Positions 40,748 to 51,450 of a DNA stretch of 64,000 nucleotides are shown here, in pieces. The stretch comes from Brachyhypopomus gauderio (Eukaryota > Chordata > Actinopteri > Gymnotiformes > Hypopomidae). The stretch spans positions 21,769,258-21,833,257 of the forward strand of contig NC_135219.1 of NCBI RefSeq assembly GCF_052324685.1, written 5' to 3'. A program made the translations under genes and the position numbers. Every line of letters begins with the position of its first letter. Position 1 is the stretch's first letter. The notes under the pieces were generated by a model. That model saw only the letters and a program-made list of their open reading frames with translations. It did no database searches and was not told the DNA's origin.

Positions 40748-40897
40748 CCTCCCCCTGAATGTGTGTTTGGGGGAGGACCGGCTGTGGTCCCGTGCCACGG
40801 GGAGTGGCACGGAGGGCGTCGCTCCCGAGGGAGGCCCTGACCAGGTAAATGGGGGGTTCTCCTGAGTTAGGATGGAGACCCCTCCACCCTGGAGGGG
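40748..40897 (+). other. three consecutive hairpins in the LTR element
   Basis: CCTCCCCC/GGGGGAGG (40,748-40,776, 13-nt loop); CCGTGCCA/TGGCACGG (40,790-40,812, 7-nt loop); CCCCTCCA/TGGAGGGG (40,879-40,897, 3-nt loop). Each has eight perfect pairs. Confidence 0.8.
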
Positions 40898-41005
40898 GGA
40901 TCAGGGTAGTGCGCGTTTGTGTTCTGTGTTGGTGTGTGTGTGCATTTGTGTTTTATGTGCAGGTGCTTCTCCCTGGCGTTGAATCGTGGCATCCCTGGAC
41001 CTTGT

Positions 41006-41124
41006 GGGGGTCTCCAGCTGGCAGGAGCCCCCTTATGTTGTGGGGTGACCGGAGCCCGGTCGGAAAGAGCCCCTCCCTAGAGGGCTGGGGCCCCCGGATG
41101 TTTGGGGACCATGGGGCTCCGGTC
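41006..41124 (+). other. two further hairpins in the LTR element
   Basis: GGGGG-T-CTCC pairs with GGAGCCCCC (41,006-41,032, one bulge). GACCGGAGCCC (41,047-41,057) pairs with GGGCTCCGGTC (41,114-41,124), an 11-bp closing stem that encloses a smaller AGCCC/GGGCT hairpin. Confidence 0.75.
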
Positions 41125-41520
41125 TGAAGAGCTCCTGCACAGGACGGAGACCCTTCCACGGGGTCCTGGAGGTGACGTAGCCACGCCCCAGGGAGGTAAC
41201 CTGCACACACATACACCCCGGACGGACAAGGAGCCGAGGCCCGCCGTCCTCGCACCTGTGGGGCTATGCGGCTTAAGGCCGGTTAGGGCGTGAGGGCCCT
41301 GTGACCGACCGGGGCGTGGTTTTGTCTTGTTGACGGCCCAGTCGGTCCAGGGTCCCGCCCAGGGAGGTGAGCTGACTAATGTTATGTGTTTTGTGTTTCA
41401 GCTCGTGGACTGCAGGAGGTGTGTCCCTGCCTGTCCTTGCCTTCCTGCCCCTTCGTGTTGTTGTGCAGCCGCTGTGTGCCACACACCCAGTGGAGGGGAG
41501 TGCGGCTTGGTGGGGGGGTC

Positions 41521-41818
41521 TGTCACGGTGAGGCGGCCCCCTACCGGCCGCCTCTGTCCACAGCGGCTGTGTTGTTGTTGTTTTGTGACGTCGTGTACGC
41601 CCCTCAGGTGGGCGGAGCCCGTGATCCGTTCCCACCTGATGGTCGTTTGTCTGTCTATATATGTCTTGTCTTTGTACCAGTTGACCGCTGGTCATTATAT
41701 CCTTAATTCGGATCTATTGCACGGGTTTTAGGTTTGCACACTTTATATTAAACCACCCTTTTTCCCCTGAGACTTGGCGTGATCGCTTCCTTTTTGTTGC
41801 TCACACCTGCCCGTCACA
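41521..41818 (+). repeat. 3' LTR of the non-coding element
   Basis: 298 bp, identical to the 5' LTR apart from one extra C in the run before TGAGACTTGG. It is followed directly by the second TTCAG of the target duplication. Confidence 0.92.
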
Positions 41819-41823
41819 TTCAG

Positions 41824-44225
41824 AAATTACACTAGTATATGTATAAATTCTAGAAATGTATTTAAAACCTGCTAGAATTTAAGGCCACCCTTTCTCATCC
41901 CCCTCTCTATTGCTCTCTCACTCTCCAGCTCTCCTTCCTTCTCTTTATTTTTCTGCCCTTCACCGCCCTGGGGGAGGAAGGATTTGACAACACGGGCGTT
42001 TCATCTCCAGAGCTTCAGACACAGCTCCTCTGTAGCTAGCATGAAACATTGGGCAGGTAGGTGACTGTAGTCTGTAGAACTTCACCGGCCTTGCTAACAC
42101 ACGTCTGTCCCAGGGCCCTATTCACTTCAACTATAGCACATCAGTGCGAGATTTCTCCACCTACCACAGATACAAGTCAGGCATTCTCATTTTTTTGTTG
42201 TTGAAGGGATATAATCTGTATGTAAGCTTAGATAGAATGCCTACATAATGTTTTAGGACTATACATAAAATAGAATCAGAATTTTTTTCTCCTTCAATTA
42301 CGTATTATTTATTTTGACTTCTTGGGGGGAAACTGACACAACTGACCACAGGTTCTGCTTGTCTGGAGCCCAGCAGAGGAGAAGACCAGTTTCAACATTA
42401 TCTGCAAGTGTACAGCAGCAGTGGGGACGAGGGGGAGATGTGATAGCTTCGCTTGACAGTGGAGGATATTTCCAAAAGAACAGGCATGCTTTTTCTTTTT
42501 TGCAGAAGAACATTATCAGCGTTGGAGATGTGACTCCCTCCAGCTCGGCATTGTGGGACACAAATGAAGCCTCTACAGTTCCTGATAGAAAGCTAAAAAT
42601 AGTGAATAGAAGTATCGAGTGAACACACTCCGTGTCTGCATACTGCACAACTTCAATCACTGCACCACAGTTTATTGGAATAGGGATTTATTATACAACA
42701 GTACAATAATAACACAAAATTAATTGAATAAATGTAATGTAAATGTATTCATAGTAAATTCAAAGTTTCAATGTGTTGTAACATGTTGTTACACTGTAAC
42801 AGTCTCTAATCTTTAATAATTCTTTGACAAGAAGAACAAACAGATCTATTTTACTCCATGAATATGGAAACATTTTTGGGGAGTGTTTTCTGAGCTATAA
42901 ATATAATCAAATTATAGAACACCCTACAACCTCACAGCTATTCAAAATGACAGCTAATTTGCAAGAACATATTTCCAATTATGGCAATTCAGAATTTGCA
43001 AACTATGACTAAGTTTGCCTGAGGAATGTCTGTAGTGAACACATGAAAACAAATGGCTATGGAAATTTGCAAGTTTTGTTCCTTTGATTTTCATATCTTT
43101 TTTGTAAGGTTTAATTTGCCTGTAATGGCAAACAAAAGGTCTATTCTCGGAATCTACAAAATACAGTGCAGTTATTTTCAAAGGAAGGTTGTCAGGAGAA
43201 GTGAAAATGACACTGGAGCTTCCCTTCAGGTTGTTAATGAAAATATGTACAGTGTGAGTTTTGCCAGGTTGCAGTGTTCTCTAAAAGGCATTGATCCTCT
43301 GTCTATATGCAGTACCTTTAATTTGTCATTGTTCAAAGCTTCTAAACAAGGAACATTAAGGGTTTGGGATGTTTACTGTACATTTGTGAGACCTTTAGTT
43401 CTTAAGTGACCTTGTGTTCACCCAAAGGTTATTGACTTCTTACAAGAGCTTTTAGGAAGTCATAAAAAAAAATGACAATATAATCTGAAGCTTCTTTAAA
43501 TAGCATGGAAAATAAAGTCTGGGCTTTATGTCAGCTTGATCACAGAACTTCCACTGGAGTATTTTGCAGGGCTGCTGTTATAGCCAAAGTATTTCTGATG
43601 AGATGCAGAATGAAGTGTTTAGAGTCTAGTGTCCTTGTCTTCATCATGCTAAACCCATCTCCTACTGACATTGTCTTTAGAGTTTGGTAAATGGGTTTAT
43701 TGCACTTAAGAGAGTGGGACAGAGAGACGTAGGTTGGAGATGTACCCCGCGCCTGAATTGATGTTGTATTCGCTCAGACAAGCCTTTAGGAGACTCTTAA
43801 TTATTTTTTACTGATGGCCTAATCCATCAAGTGGAACAGTCTCAAAGAGCTCCAGAGAAGAGGACAGTCAGATAGGAGTGGATGCTCGATGGGGGGTTTG
43901 CTTCTATATGACAGTAATTCCACCTGAGTGTCATAAGCTCTGCAAAGATGCATCTCCTCTGAACTCAACTGCTGCTGTAGTTGGTACTGTGTGCTCTTAA
44001 AGTGTTGACCTCTATTGCACTTAAGCAATGCAGGTGCTAAAAAATGAAAGTAATAATGATCAGTCCTACGATTGATAACATAATGCTATAACGCTGTTAA
44101 TGACGTGACGGAAGTGGACACGTCCATGTTGAGTCTGTTCAGTAAGTATAGATGCGCAAATTGGGGGGGGGGGCATATACGGTGGGTAATGCATTAAAGG
44201 ACAGACGTGGGTTAGCAGGAGTAGG

Positions 44226-44232
<7 letters not shown>
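41824..44232. other. non-coding, no gene seen
   Basis: AT-rich after a pyrimidine-rich start (41,900-41,960). No exon could be recognised. Confidence 0.45.

Positions 44233-44275
<43 letters not shown>
44233..44275. repeat. GA microsatellite
   Basis: About 21 GA dinucleotides, giving RERE-type and SLSL-type open frames on the two strands. Confidence 0.97.
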
Positions 44276-44277
<2 letters not shown>

Positions 44278-47214
44278 AGCTGCATTATATTCAACACAGG
44301 GCAATTAGCTGACAGCTCTGGGTACGGAGAAAAGTGGTCATCTATATTCCCATCATGACAGTACACTGTAGAAGTCCTTAGAACACTGGAACAGTGACCT
44401 TCTTCTCTGCCTGTTCCATCTAGTTAAGGTTAAAATGGAGATTATGTCTTGTTCCAACCTATTTGCTTGGATGAGCCTTATCTCTCTAACCCTGTTTCTG
44501 GCCCCCTTCTCTCTCTTTCTTTATTGTCCCCAAGAAATGAGATATTTGGCATGTGGTGTGAGCGCTGGGCAGATCTCCAGGGTTATGCTTCTCAGAAGTG
44601 TGCTGACTCATGCAGTCATTGTCCAGACAAAACATACTCATGCTTTTGTAAGTTAATGGAAATTCATAGTTAATCACATTTTATTTATTTCAATATCAAA
44701 TCTAGTGCAGTAGATACAATAATATCCAGGTTGTATAAAATATCTGATATGAGCAAATGGTTCAAATAAGACTGAAAAGAAATTTGGCAAGGATTTTGAT
44801 TTCTTTTTGTTTTCAGGTTTATAACATGCAGTTAGGGCTTTGGATGGGATTCATTATTTCTAAAGTTTCTGTTTTGAATATCCTCTGAATTCTTCTTGTG
44901 ATAAGAGTATTTACTTATTCATTTGTTTGTTTGTATGTGTGTTATGAGGGTTTATCACATCTAATTTACATTGACCTTCAAAGATGGAACTTAGCCCTAC
45001 TCAGTTGAATCACACTGAAGTACATCAGAGAAGTGTGTATGTAGAAGAGACCATTCATTCCCAGACACCATGACTAGCATCAGACGTGTTTCCCTCGATA
45101 TTCATGTTAGCGTGGCCCCTGGAATGCTGAAAAGGAGGTAGTTCAGTATTTGCTCCCAACATGCGCAGATATTTTCAAACTACGGCTTGGAAAGGGAACT
45201 GGCCCCGCCCCTTCCCCTCCCTCCAAGACCCCCCCCCCCCCCTCCTCGTCTGACTCTCTGTAATCACGGCAATATCGGCCACGTCGTAGTGAGGGCATAT
45301 TGCTCCACTCCAGCGAATGTGTATGTGTGTGCATGATATGAGATAGTGGTGGGAACGACACCCGCGAGAGTCAATACGCAGCTCAGGTTGGACGCCTTGC
45401 AGCTGCGTGCGCCGCCTCTAATGCCAGCCAGAGTGTAGGAGCTGCTCCACGCCAGCGTTTCCCACTGCTGCATTTTCATCCCCCATCCCTTCAAGGTTAG
45501 CGCTTGCAGATTTAGCTGCACCAGAGCTGGAAAAGCTTATTACCCTCAGCACATACCTTCATGTTATCTTTGTGACCCTCTGCGAAGGGCCCATGTCTTT
45601 GGCCCATGTCTTTTTTTCTTACTAGTTGAAGTTTAAAACGAACAAACGTACACATGAATTATGTTGTTGATGTGTGAGAAGTGACTAGCAGACTCATACC
45701 AGCTTGGTTAATACTCCAGAAGTGAAACACTGAAGTGCAGTGAAGAACCTTTTTGGTTTTATACTTTATAAGTGTAAATCTCTATCTGCTCATATATCAA
45801 GGACCTTGAGCTGAAAGCACTAAAAAGAAATTTTTGTTTGCTTTGCAATTAAAACGATACCATTTTGTCATTTTTTAAATCATTAACTTTCCAATTTATT
45901 GGCATTATCTTAATGGCTTTATTGGATCATAACTTCATGGTCTTATTTGTTATTTCATTGTTCTTTTACATGTTATCATTTTACATTGTTTAATTTGTAC
46001 ATGTTATGTGAAGCATTTCAAGCTGCATTATTACTACTATTATTCATTGCCAATCAATTACCTCAGTATTATCTATGACAACAAAGTAAGAAAATGTCAA
46101 CTTTACCTTACCTTGCAAAACTGCCTTAAATCTCCAACTTTAATGTGCAAATGAAAAGTGGAGTTTAAAGCCAACATTTCTAATGGTTGATATCAAAACA
46201 CTTTAATAAGCAGATGACAGCAGTGGCCTGCTGTTAACAGCGCCATGTTTTACACTGGAAGGTTTCAACATAACATGGACGAAAATCATTTGAAGTTCAT
46301 TTCTACTCAATACGAGCTCACAATTAAGTGCCATATTAATCACTGACATGGTTGTGGCCCTTAACTATGTATATCTGCCACAGAGCCTTCTTAAAGAAAT
46401 AAAATATGTGGTATGTGCTAAATCTGTTTGGTTCCTCCAGAGTAATTATTCAAAGTCTGCACTCATTCATATGCACAACCTCACTGTCTGTGTACATCCT
46501 GTGCTTGAGGAGAGATGACATCAGTGGCCTGTCAGAGAGCAGGACAGAACTAGAGCATCATGGGTAAGAGTTTCACCAGTGCCTCTCACTTCATTTATCC
46601 TGGCCCTATTACTGATTAATTCATGGACATTATTAAAGTTTTAACAGTTTGCCCGTTGTCCATGCTTGACACTGCTATTGATCTTCAGCCAGTAGCACAC
46701 CTCGCCCCTTTGGTAAAAGTATGGGAACGAGGTGGTTGAGCGGTCTTCAGGGCCGAGTTAGCGGAGAATATACAGGTGAATTCAGAGGACGAGTCACTCG
46801 AGACCCCAGCATCGTTATCTTCTCTGAGGCTCCTGGATCGCACGAGATGTGTACTGGTACCAGCTGAAGGACCTAATTAGAGTCCAGAGGAACATTATAA
46901 GTATTTGCCACAGTGAACGTTTGTTTGTTGACAATTTATGCAGGCACATACTGTATATAATTATGTTTTATATAATGCATACACACTGTAGTGTAGTGTT
47001 CAGGTCAACCATTCAAAGTTGGTTCATTAAAAAAAGTTCACTTTTGTGCTATTATTTATTAAGGAATAAAAGAATAAAAGGGGATAGTTCAAATTATGAC
47101 CTCTTATTATTATTATTATTATTCAGGTTCTAAATATGACATCGTATGACTCTTATTAGCAGAAAAAAGGAATGAAGGCTGTTGATGCTAAAAAACCTAA
47201 TGACACATATAACC
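44276..47214. other. non-coding, one GC-richer patch
   Basis: No exon was recognised. A patch at about 45,100-45,540 is richer in GC and CpG than its surroundings and includes a C run at 45,228-45,242. It could be a promoter or first exon of an unseen gene. The rest is AT-rich. Confidence 0.4.
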
Positions 47215-47577
47215 TGTGACGCCGAAGGCGTCGGGACAGAGGCAGACGGAGACGTAGGTGGAACAAAAGGGAGTTTATTCTCCATAGTGCAACAAACGAA
47301 AACCAGCGAGCAAACTAGATTGCTCTCAGTAAACACAAGGACGAAAGCAGCGGGTAAGTAGCGCTTGAGAGGTCCAGCGAGACTCCTAGAGACAATGTGC
47401 AGCACTGGACCTGACGACCTGCGGGCTTAAGAAGAGCAACATAATTGTGTACAGGTGTGTTAGTACTCAGGAGAATGTGATGGTGGGAGTGGTTGCGTGC
47501 TCCGGGGTGTGTGCTGGGATCGGCTGCTGGCTGGGATGTGCGCCCTCTGGTGGCGACCCGGCCCCCTCACCGTGACA
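47215..47577 (-). repeat. 3' LTR of the Gypsy element
   Basis: 363 bp. On the minus strand it begins TGTCACGGTGAGGGGGCC and ends GGCGTCACA. It contains AATAAA (in GAGAATAAACTCCC, near 47,270-47,285) as a likely poly(A) signal. The purine tract at 47,602-47,578, which reads GGGAGGGG then GGGGGAGAG on the minus strand, lies just before it and is the expected plus-strand primer. Confidence 0.88.
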
Positions 47578-50454
47578 GAGCTCTCCCCCAAAGACCCCTC
47601 CCGTCGACTCCCACGCAGTCTTCTCCGTCGCGAGTCCAGTAACCTCTCCACGAGGTACGCGGGTCCATCCGATAACTGCAGCGGCGAGGGCGGCCATGTG
47701 GTCGAGGCCTCCTCCAGCGCACCCTCTCTGTAGGGCTTGAGAGCGGACACGTGGAAAGCGCGCAAGATGCGCCTGTCTTCGGGCAGACTGATGCGATAGG
47801 TAACTGGGTTTATGCGCCTCAAGATGACGTATGGGCCCACATATCGCTCCCCCAGCTTACCTCTCTTGCCCAAAAGCCTGTCTCCGGTGGAAACCCACAC
47901 CTTATCCCCCACCTGATAAGATGGGGTCTCTCCCCTTCGACGGTCAGCCTTTTTGCTTGAACCGCCTGATTGCCTCGTTCAGCCGCTGATGGGTGTCCTC
48001 CCACACCCGCTCGCTTCTTCGACACCACTCCTCGACGATGGGCTGGTCCGAGGAGGCGGCATTCCAGGGGTAGAGTGGCGGCTGGCTACCGAGCACGCAC
48101 TCGAACGGCGTCATCCCAGTGCTGGAATGAGTGAGCGACTTCTGTGCGTACTCGGCCCAGGGCAGAAGGGCGCACCACGTGTCTGCATGCTCGCTGCAGT
48201 ACGCGCGCAGGAACTTTCCTACCTCCTGGTTCGTGCGCTCCACCTGTCCGTTAGCCTGTGGATGGTAACCAGAGGTTAGGCTAACTGTGATGTTGAGCTT
48301 GGACAGGAACTCCTGCCACACACGCGAGGTGAACTGCGGTACCCTGTCCGACACGATATCCTCAGGCAGACCAAACTCCCTGAATATGTGCCGGAACAAG
48401 AGATCCGCCATCTCCCATGCGGTGGGCAGGCCACGCAGGGGAAGGAAGCGAACCATCTTCGAGAATCAGTCAATCACCACCATAATAATGACTGTGTTCT
48501 CCTCTGACGGAGGGAGGTCCGTGACGAAGTCAAGAGCGATGTGCGTCCACGGTTGCTTGGGTGTAGGGAGAGGGAGGAGCTTACCCGCAGGAGTGTGTGG
48601 AACCTTGGAGCGTGCACACTGCGCAAGATGCCACCTGTGAAGCCCCGGCCACCAGTAGCGGGCTCCTAGCAACTGGGCTGTTTTCGACACCCCCGGGCGC
48701 CCTGTCCCCAGACATGTGTGCCCAGCTGATGAGGGCGCTACGTTGTGCGGGGGGGACGTACTTGCGGTGTGGTGGACAGCTGGGTTTGCTGCCTCGATCG
48801 CTTGATCTATCTCCCACTCAAACGCTCCTACAAAACACTCAGGTGTTAGCACAGGCTCCTCGCTCGTAGACTCCGTACTGCCAGGAAAGGACCTGGACAG
48901 CGCATCCACATGCTAGTTCTTCTCCCCTGGCTGGTACGTCATCTGGAACTGGAAATGAGAGAAGTACAGAGACCACCTGGCTTGACGGGCGTTCATCCGC
49001 TTCGTGGTCCTGATGTATTCCAGGTTCTTGTGGTCCGTAAGCACGGTGAACGGATGCTTAGCCCCCTCCAACCAATGACGCCACTCACCAAATGCCTTGC
49101 GCATCGCCAATAACTCACGGTCTCCCACCCCGTAGTTACGTTCAGCAGCGGTGAGCTTCTTGGAATAGAAGGCTATGGGCGGAGGGAGCTATGCTTCAAC
49201 GCCCGCTGGGAAAGCACCGCGCCTACTCCCACATTAGAGGCGTCCACCTCCACTATAAAGGGACAGTTTGGATCCGGTAGGTGTAAGACCGGCACCTTTA
49301 CAAATGCTTGTTTCAGCTGGTTGAACGCTCTCGTAGATCTCTCTGTCCAGCGAAGCTTGGTACCTCCCCCTCTCAGCATATCAGTAAGGGGCTCTGCGAT
49401 CTGGCTATACGCGCGAATGAACCACCTATAAAAATTCGCGAAGCCCGGAAACCTCTGTAGCTTGTACCAAGTGTGAAGCTGTGTCCATTTCACGACCGCC
49501 TCCACCTTCCCAGGCTGCATGTGCACGGAGCCTGGCCTGATGGTGTAACCCAGGAAGTTCACCTCGCTGAGATGGAACTCGCACTTCTCCAGCTTGCAAT
49601 ACAGACGATTGCACAAGAGCGTGCCCAGGACAGCCCGTACATCATGCACATGTTGGTCTAAGGAGGGTGAATAGATCAGGATGTCGTCGATGTAAGCGAC
49701 CACACATCTATTCAGGTACTCCCTTAGGACCTCATTAATGAACGTCTGAAAGAACGACGGAGCAGAGGCCAAGCCATAAGGCAAGACGCGATACTCATAG
49801 TGACCTGTATAGGTACTAAACGCCGTCTTCCATTCATCACCCTCGCGTACGCGAATAAGGTTGTAGGCGCTGCGTAGATCCAATTTAGTGAAAACTTAAG
49901 CCGACCTTAACTGCTCCAGCGGGTAGGCAAAGTTCACTAAGAGGGAATTGAGCCCCTGATAATCCACGCATGGCCTCAGTCCCCCATCCTTCTTCTTTAC
50001 AAAGAAGACGCTGGCTGAGGCGGGATAGGTGGAGGGAGTTATACAACCCTGAGCAAGAGCCTCCTTTATATACTGACTCATGACCCGCTCCTCTTCCTGA
50101 GACAGTGGATAGACTCGGCCGCGCGATGGCGTCGTGCCTGCCTTAAGGGTGATGTGAGTCCTATGGCCGCTGTGGTGGTAGCTGGGTAGCCTTGGCGGCG
50201 CTAAACACCTAAATACCTGATACGGGGCCGGTATCACTGGAGTAGTACTGATGTTGGGGTGGCGACCGAGAGCCCTGGAGGGGCGTGACCCACCTCAGCA
50301 GCTTACCCGTTGACCAGTCGATGAAAGGGTTATGAAGCTTAAACCAGGGGAGACCTAATGTAAGGGGATAACGTGTGGAAGGGAGGACGTAAAAACGTGT
50401 TTGTTCCTTTCTACCCTGAATGAATAACGTGACTGGTGCAGTGCGGTGATAAAT
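47460..50454 (-). pseudogene. Gypsy pol remnant (protease half, RT, RNase H, integrase)
   Basis: Pieces in order on the minus strand. Protease C-terminal half near 50,450-50,220. RT start 50,237-49,896 with [18 protein letters not shown] core 49,883-49,173 with the YIDD active-site box. RNase H 49,128-48,913 with [10 protein letters not shown]. Integrase zinc region and first catalytic Asp 48,909-48,466. Second Asp and the Glu at 48,456-47,944 with [17 protein letters not shown]-terminal GPY/F-type region 47,912-47,460 ending in a shortened chromodomain-like stretch (YLVERLLDSRRRR). Breaks: in-frame stops at 49,896, 48,913 and 48,466, frame changes near 49,180 and 47,950, and further damage at about 50,160-50,220. 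It cannot encode a working polyprotein. Confidence 0.9.
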
Positions 50455-50486
50455 AATGGTGGCGACCTGGCCCCCTCACCGTGACA

Positions 50487-51450
50487 TAGTATAGGTTTAC
50501 ATTCACATGTTCCATATTCATATATTTCATATGTTAACCTGTTAATGTCTCTGAACCACTTTGTCATAGGCTGTTCATGTGGGCTCCAGCCTCCTATCTC
50601 CATCACAGAAAAACACCACAGGCATCTTGGACCAACAACACACTTCTGTAATAAATGGCCAACACAGACATAACCTATCCACCATCTCATGCCTGAATCA
50701 TCAACTCCTATGTGAATCGCACACAAGTATTTGTGGGGAATACTTCAAGTGAAATTGTGTGAGTTTATTTAAATTCATTCTCTCTGTTCCAACGGCTCTC
50801 TGTGCAGGCATCTCTCAGGTCCTCTCCTGCCCCTCTGGGTTGAAGGAGACATTCAGCCAAGACCGGTCATGCTCAGCTGTAAACCCCTCCCCCCCCCCCC
50901 CCACCACCACCACCACCACCACCACCACCTCCGCCACCACCTCCGCCAAAGTAATGAGAACCATCACGGAGCAAACAATCTGCATTCATCATGCCTCATA
51001 TGAGGGTGGCTCTGTCCACAACCCTGTTAAACAGAGAAGAGCGATGGATAGAAAGCAGGCCTGGATCAGAGGAGGGAGAGAGAGAGAGAGAGAGCCGTGA
51101 CCGCCTGACCTGGGCTTGAGGTGCAGCGGCCTCAGTGAGGTCTACACGAGCTCCGCACCAGAGAACTCAGAACGGTGCGGCTCCCCGCCCTGCAGACGGA
51201 TCGGCTCATCGGGCCGGCGGACCCTTTCATGCTGAGGCTGCCTGCCATCTCTTCAGCTTCACAGCTGCTTAGACACGGCCTGGCGCTGTTCACCGCGGAG
51301 GGGTCGAGGCTTGGCTCAAGGGCACGGCAGCATGAGGGCCAGGGGAACAGCATGAACAAATATACAAAGTCAGGTGCAGTCTCCTCCTCATCACCAACTA
51401 CACCGCACATTACACCACATATCTGATTTTAGATCGAAACATGGATTGCT
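50487..51450. other. non-coding with CCA microsatellite and GC-rich patch
   Basis: A C run followed by CCA repeats lies at 50,889-50,957. A GA run near 51,077-51,095 leads into a GC-richer stretch to about 51,350 with open but unrecognisable frames on both strands. No gene is assigned. Confidence 0.45.

Larger units (their letters stand above)
40222..41706 (+). other. possible spliced short frame in the LTR element
   Basis: An ATG at 40,222 is followed after ten bases by a good donor (CGTG before GTAAGTG, intron from 40,232). At 41,376-41,401 there is a branch-point-like CTGACTAAT and then a TTTGTGTTTCAG-type acceptor ending at 41,401. Joining the two sides keeps one frame of about 104 codons that runs into the 3' LTR and stops at 41,706. 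The product resembles nothing I know and is Cys/Pro-rich. It may not be translated; the splice signals are more convincing than the protein. Confidence 0.25.
39864..41818 (+). mobile_element. complete, young, non-coding LTR retrotransposon
   Basis: Two direct LTRs (39,864-40,160 and 41,521-41,818) begin TGTCACGGTGAGG and end CCCGTCACA. They differ by only one extra C in the right copy. A 5-bp direct repeat, TTCAG, flanks the element (39,859-39,863 and 41,819-41,823). A purine-rich tract ending GGTGGGGGGGTC precedes the right LTR. The 1,360-bp interior encodes no gag, protease, reverse transcriptase or integrase and instead carries many stem-loops. It is therefore a non-autonomous element that must borrow enzymes from an autonomous one. 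The TTCAG repeat and near-identical LTRs show a recent insertion. Confidence 0.93.
47215..50486 (-). mobile_element. decayed Ty3/Gypsy LTR retrotransposon
   Basis: Minus-strand element. The 3' LTR is complete (47,577-47,215). At the other end only about 30 bp of the 5' LTR remain (50,486-50,457), joined directly to the middle of the protease region, so most of the 5' LTR, the leader, gag and half the protease are deleted. The order protease remnant, reverse transcriptase, RNase H, integrase, truncated chromodomain-like end marks it as Ty3/Gypsy (chromovirus type). I see no target duplication: the flanks are ATAACC and TAGTAT. Confidence 0.9.

Noticed and set aside
41327-41731. Plus-strand frame of 134 codons at the 3' LTR
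   Set aside because: It is LTR sequence, and the same end is found in the 5' LTR. It does not resemble gag, pol or env.
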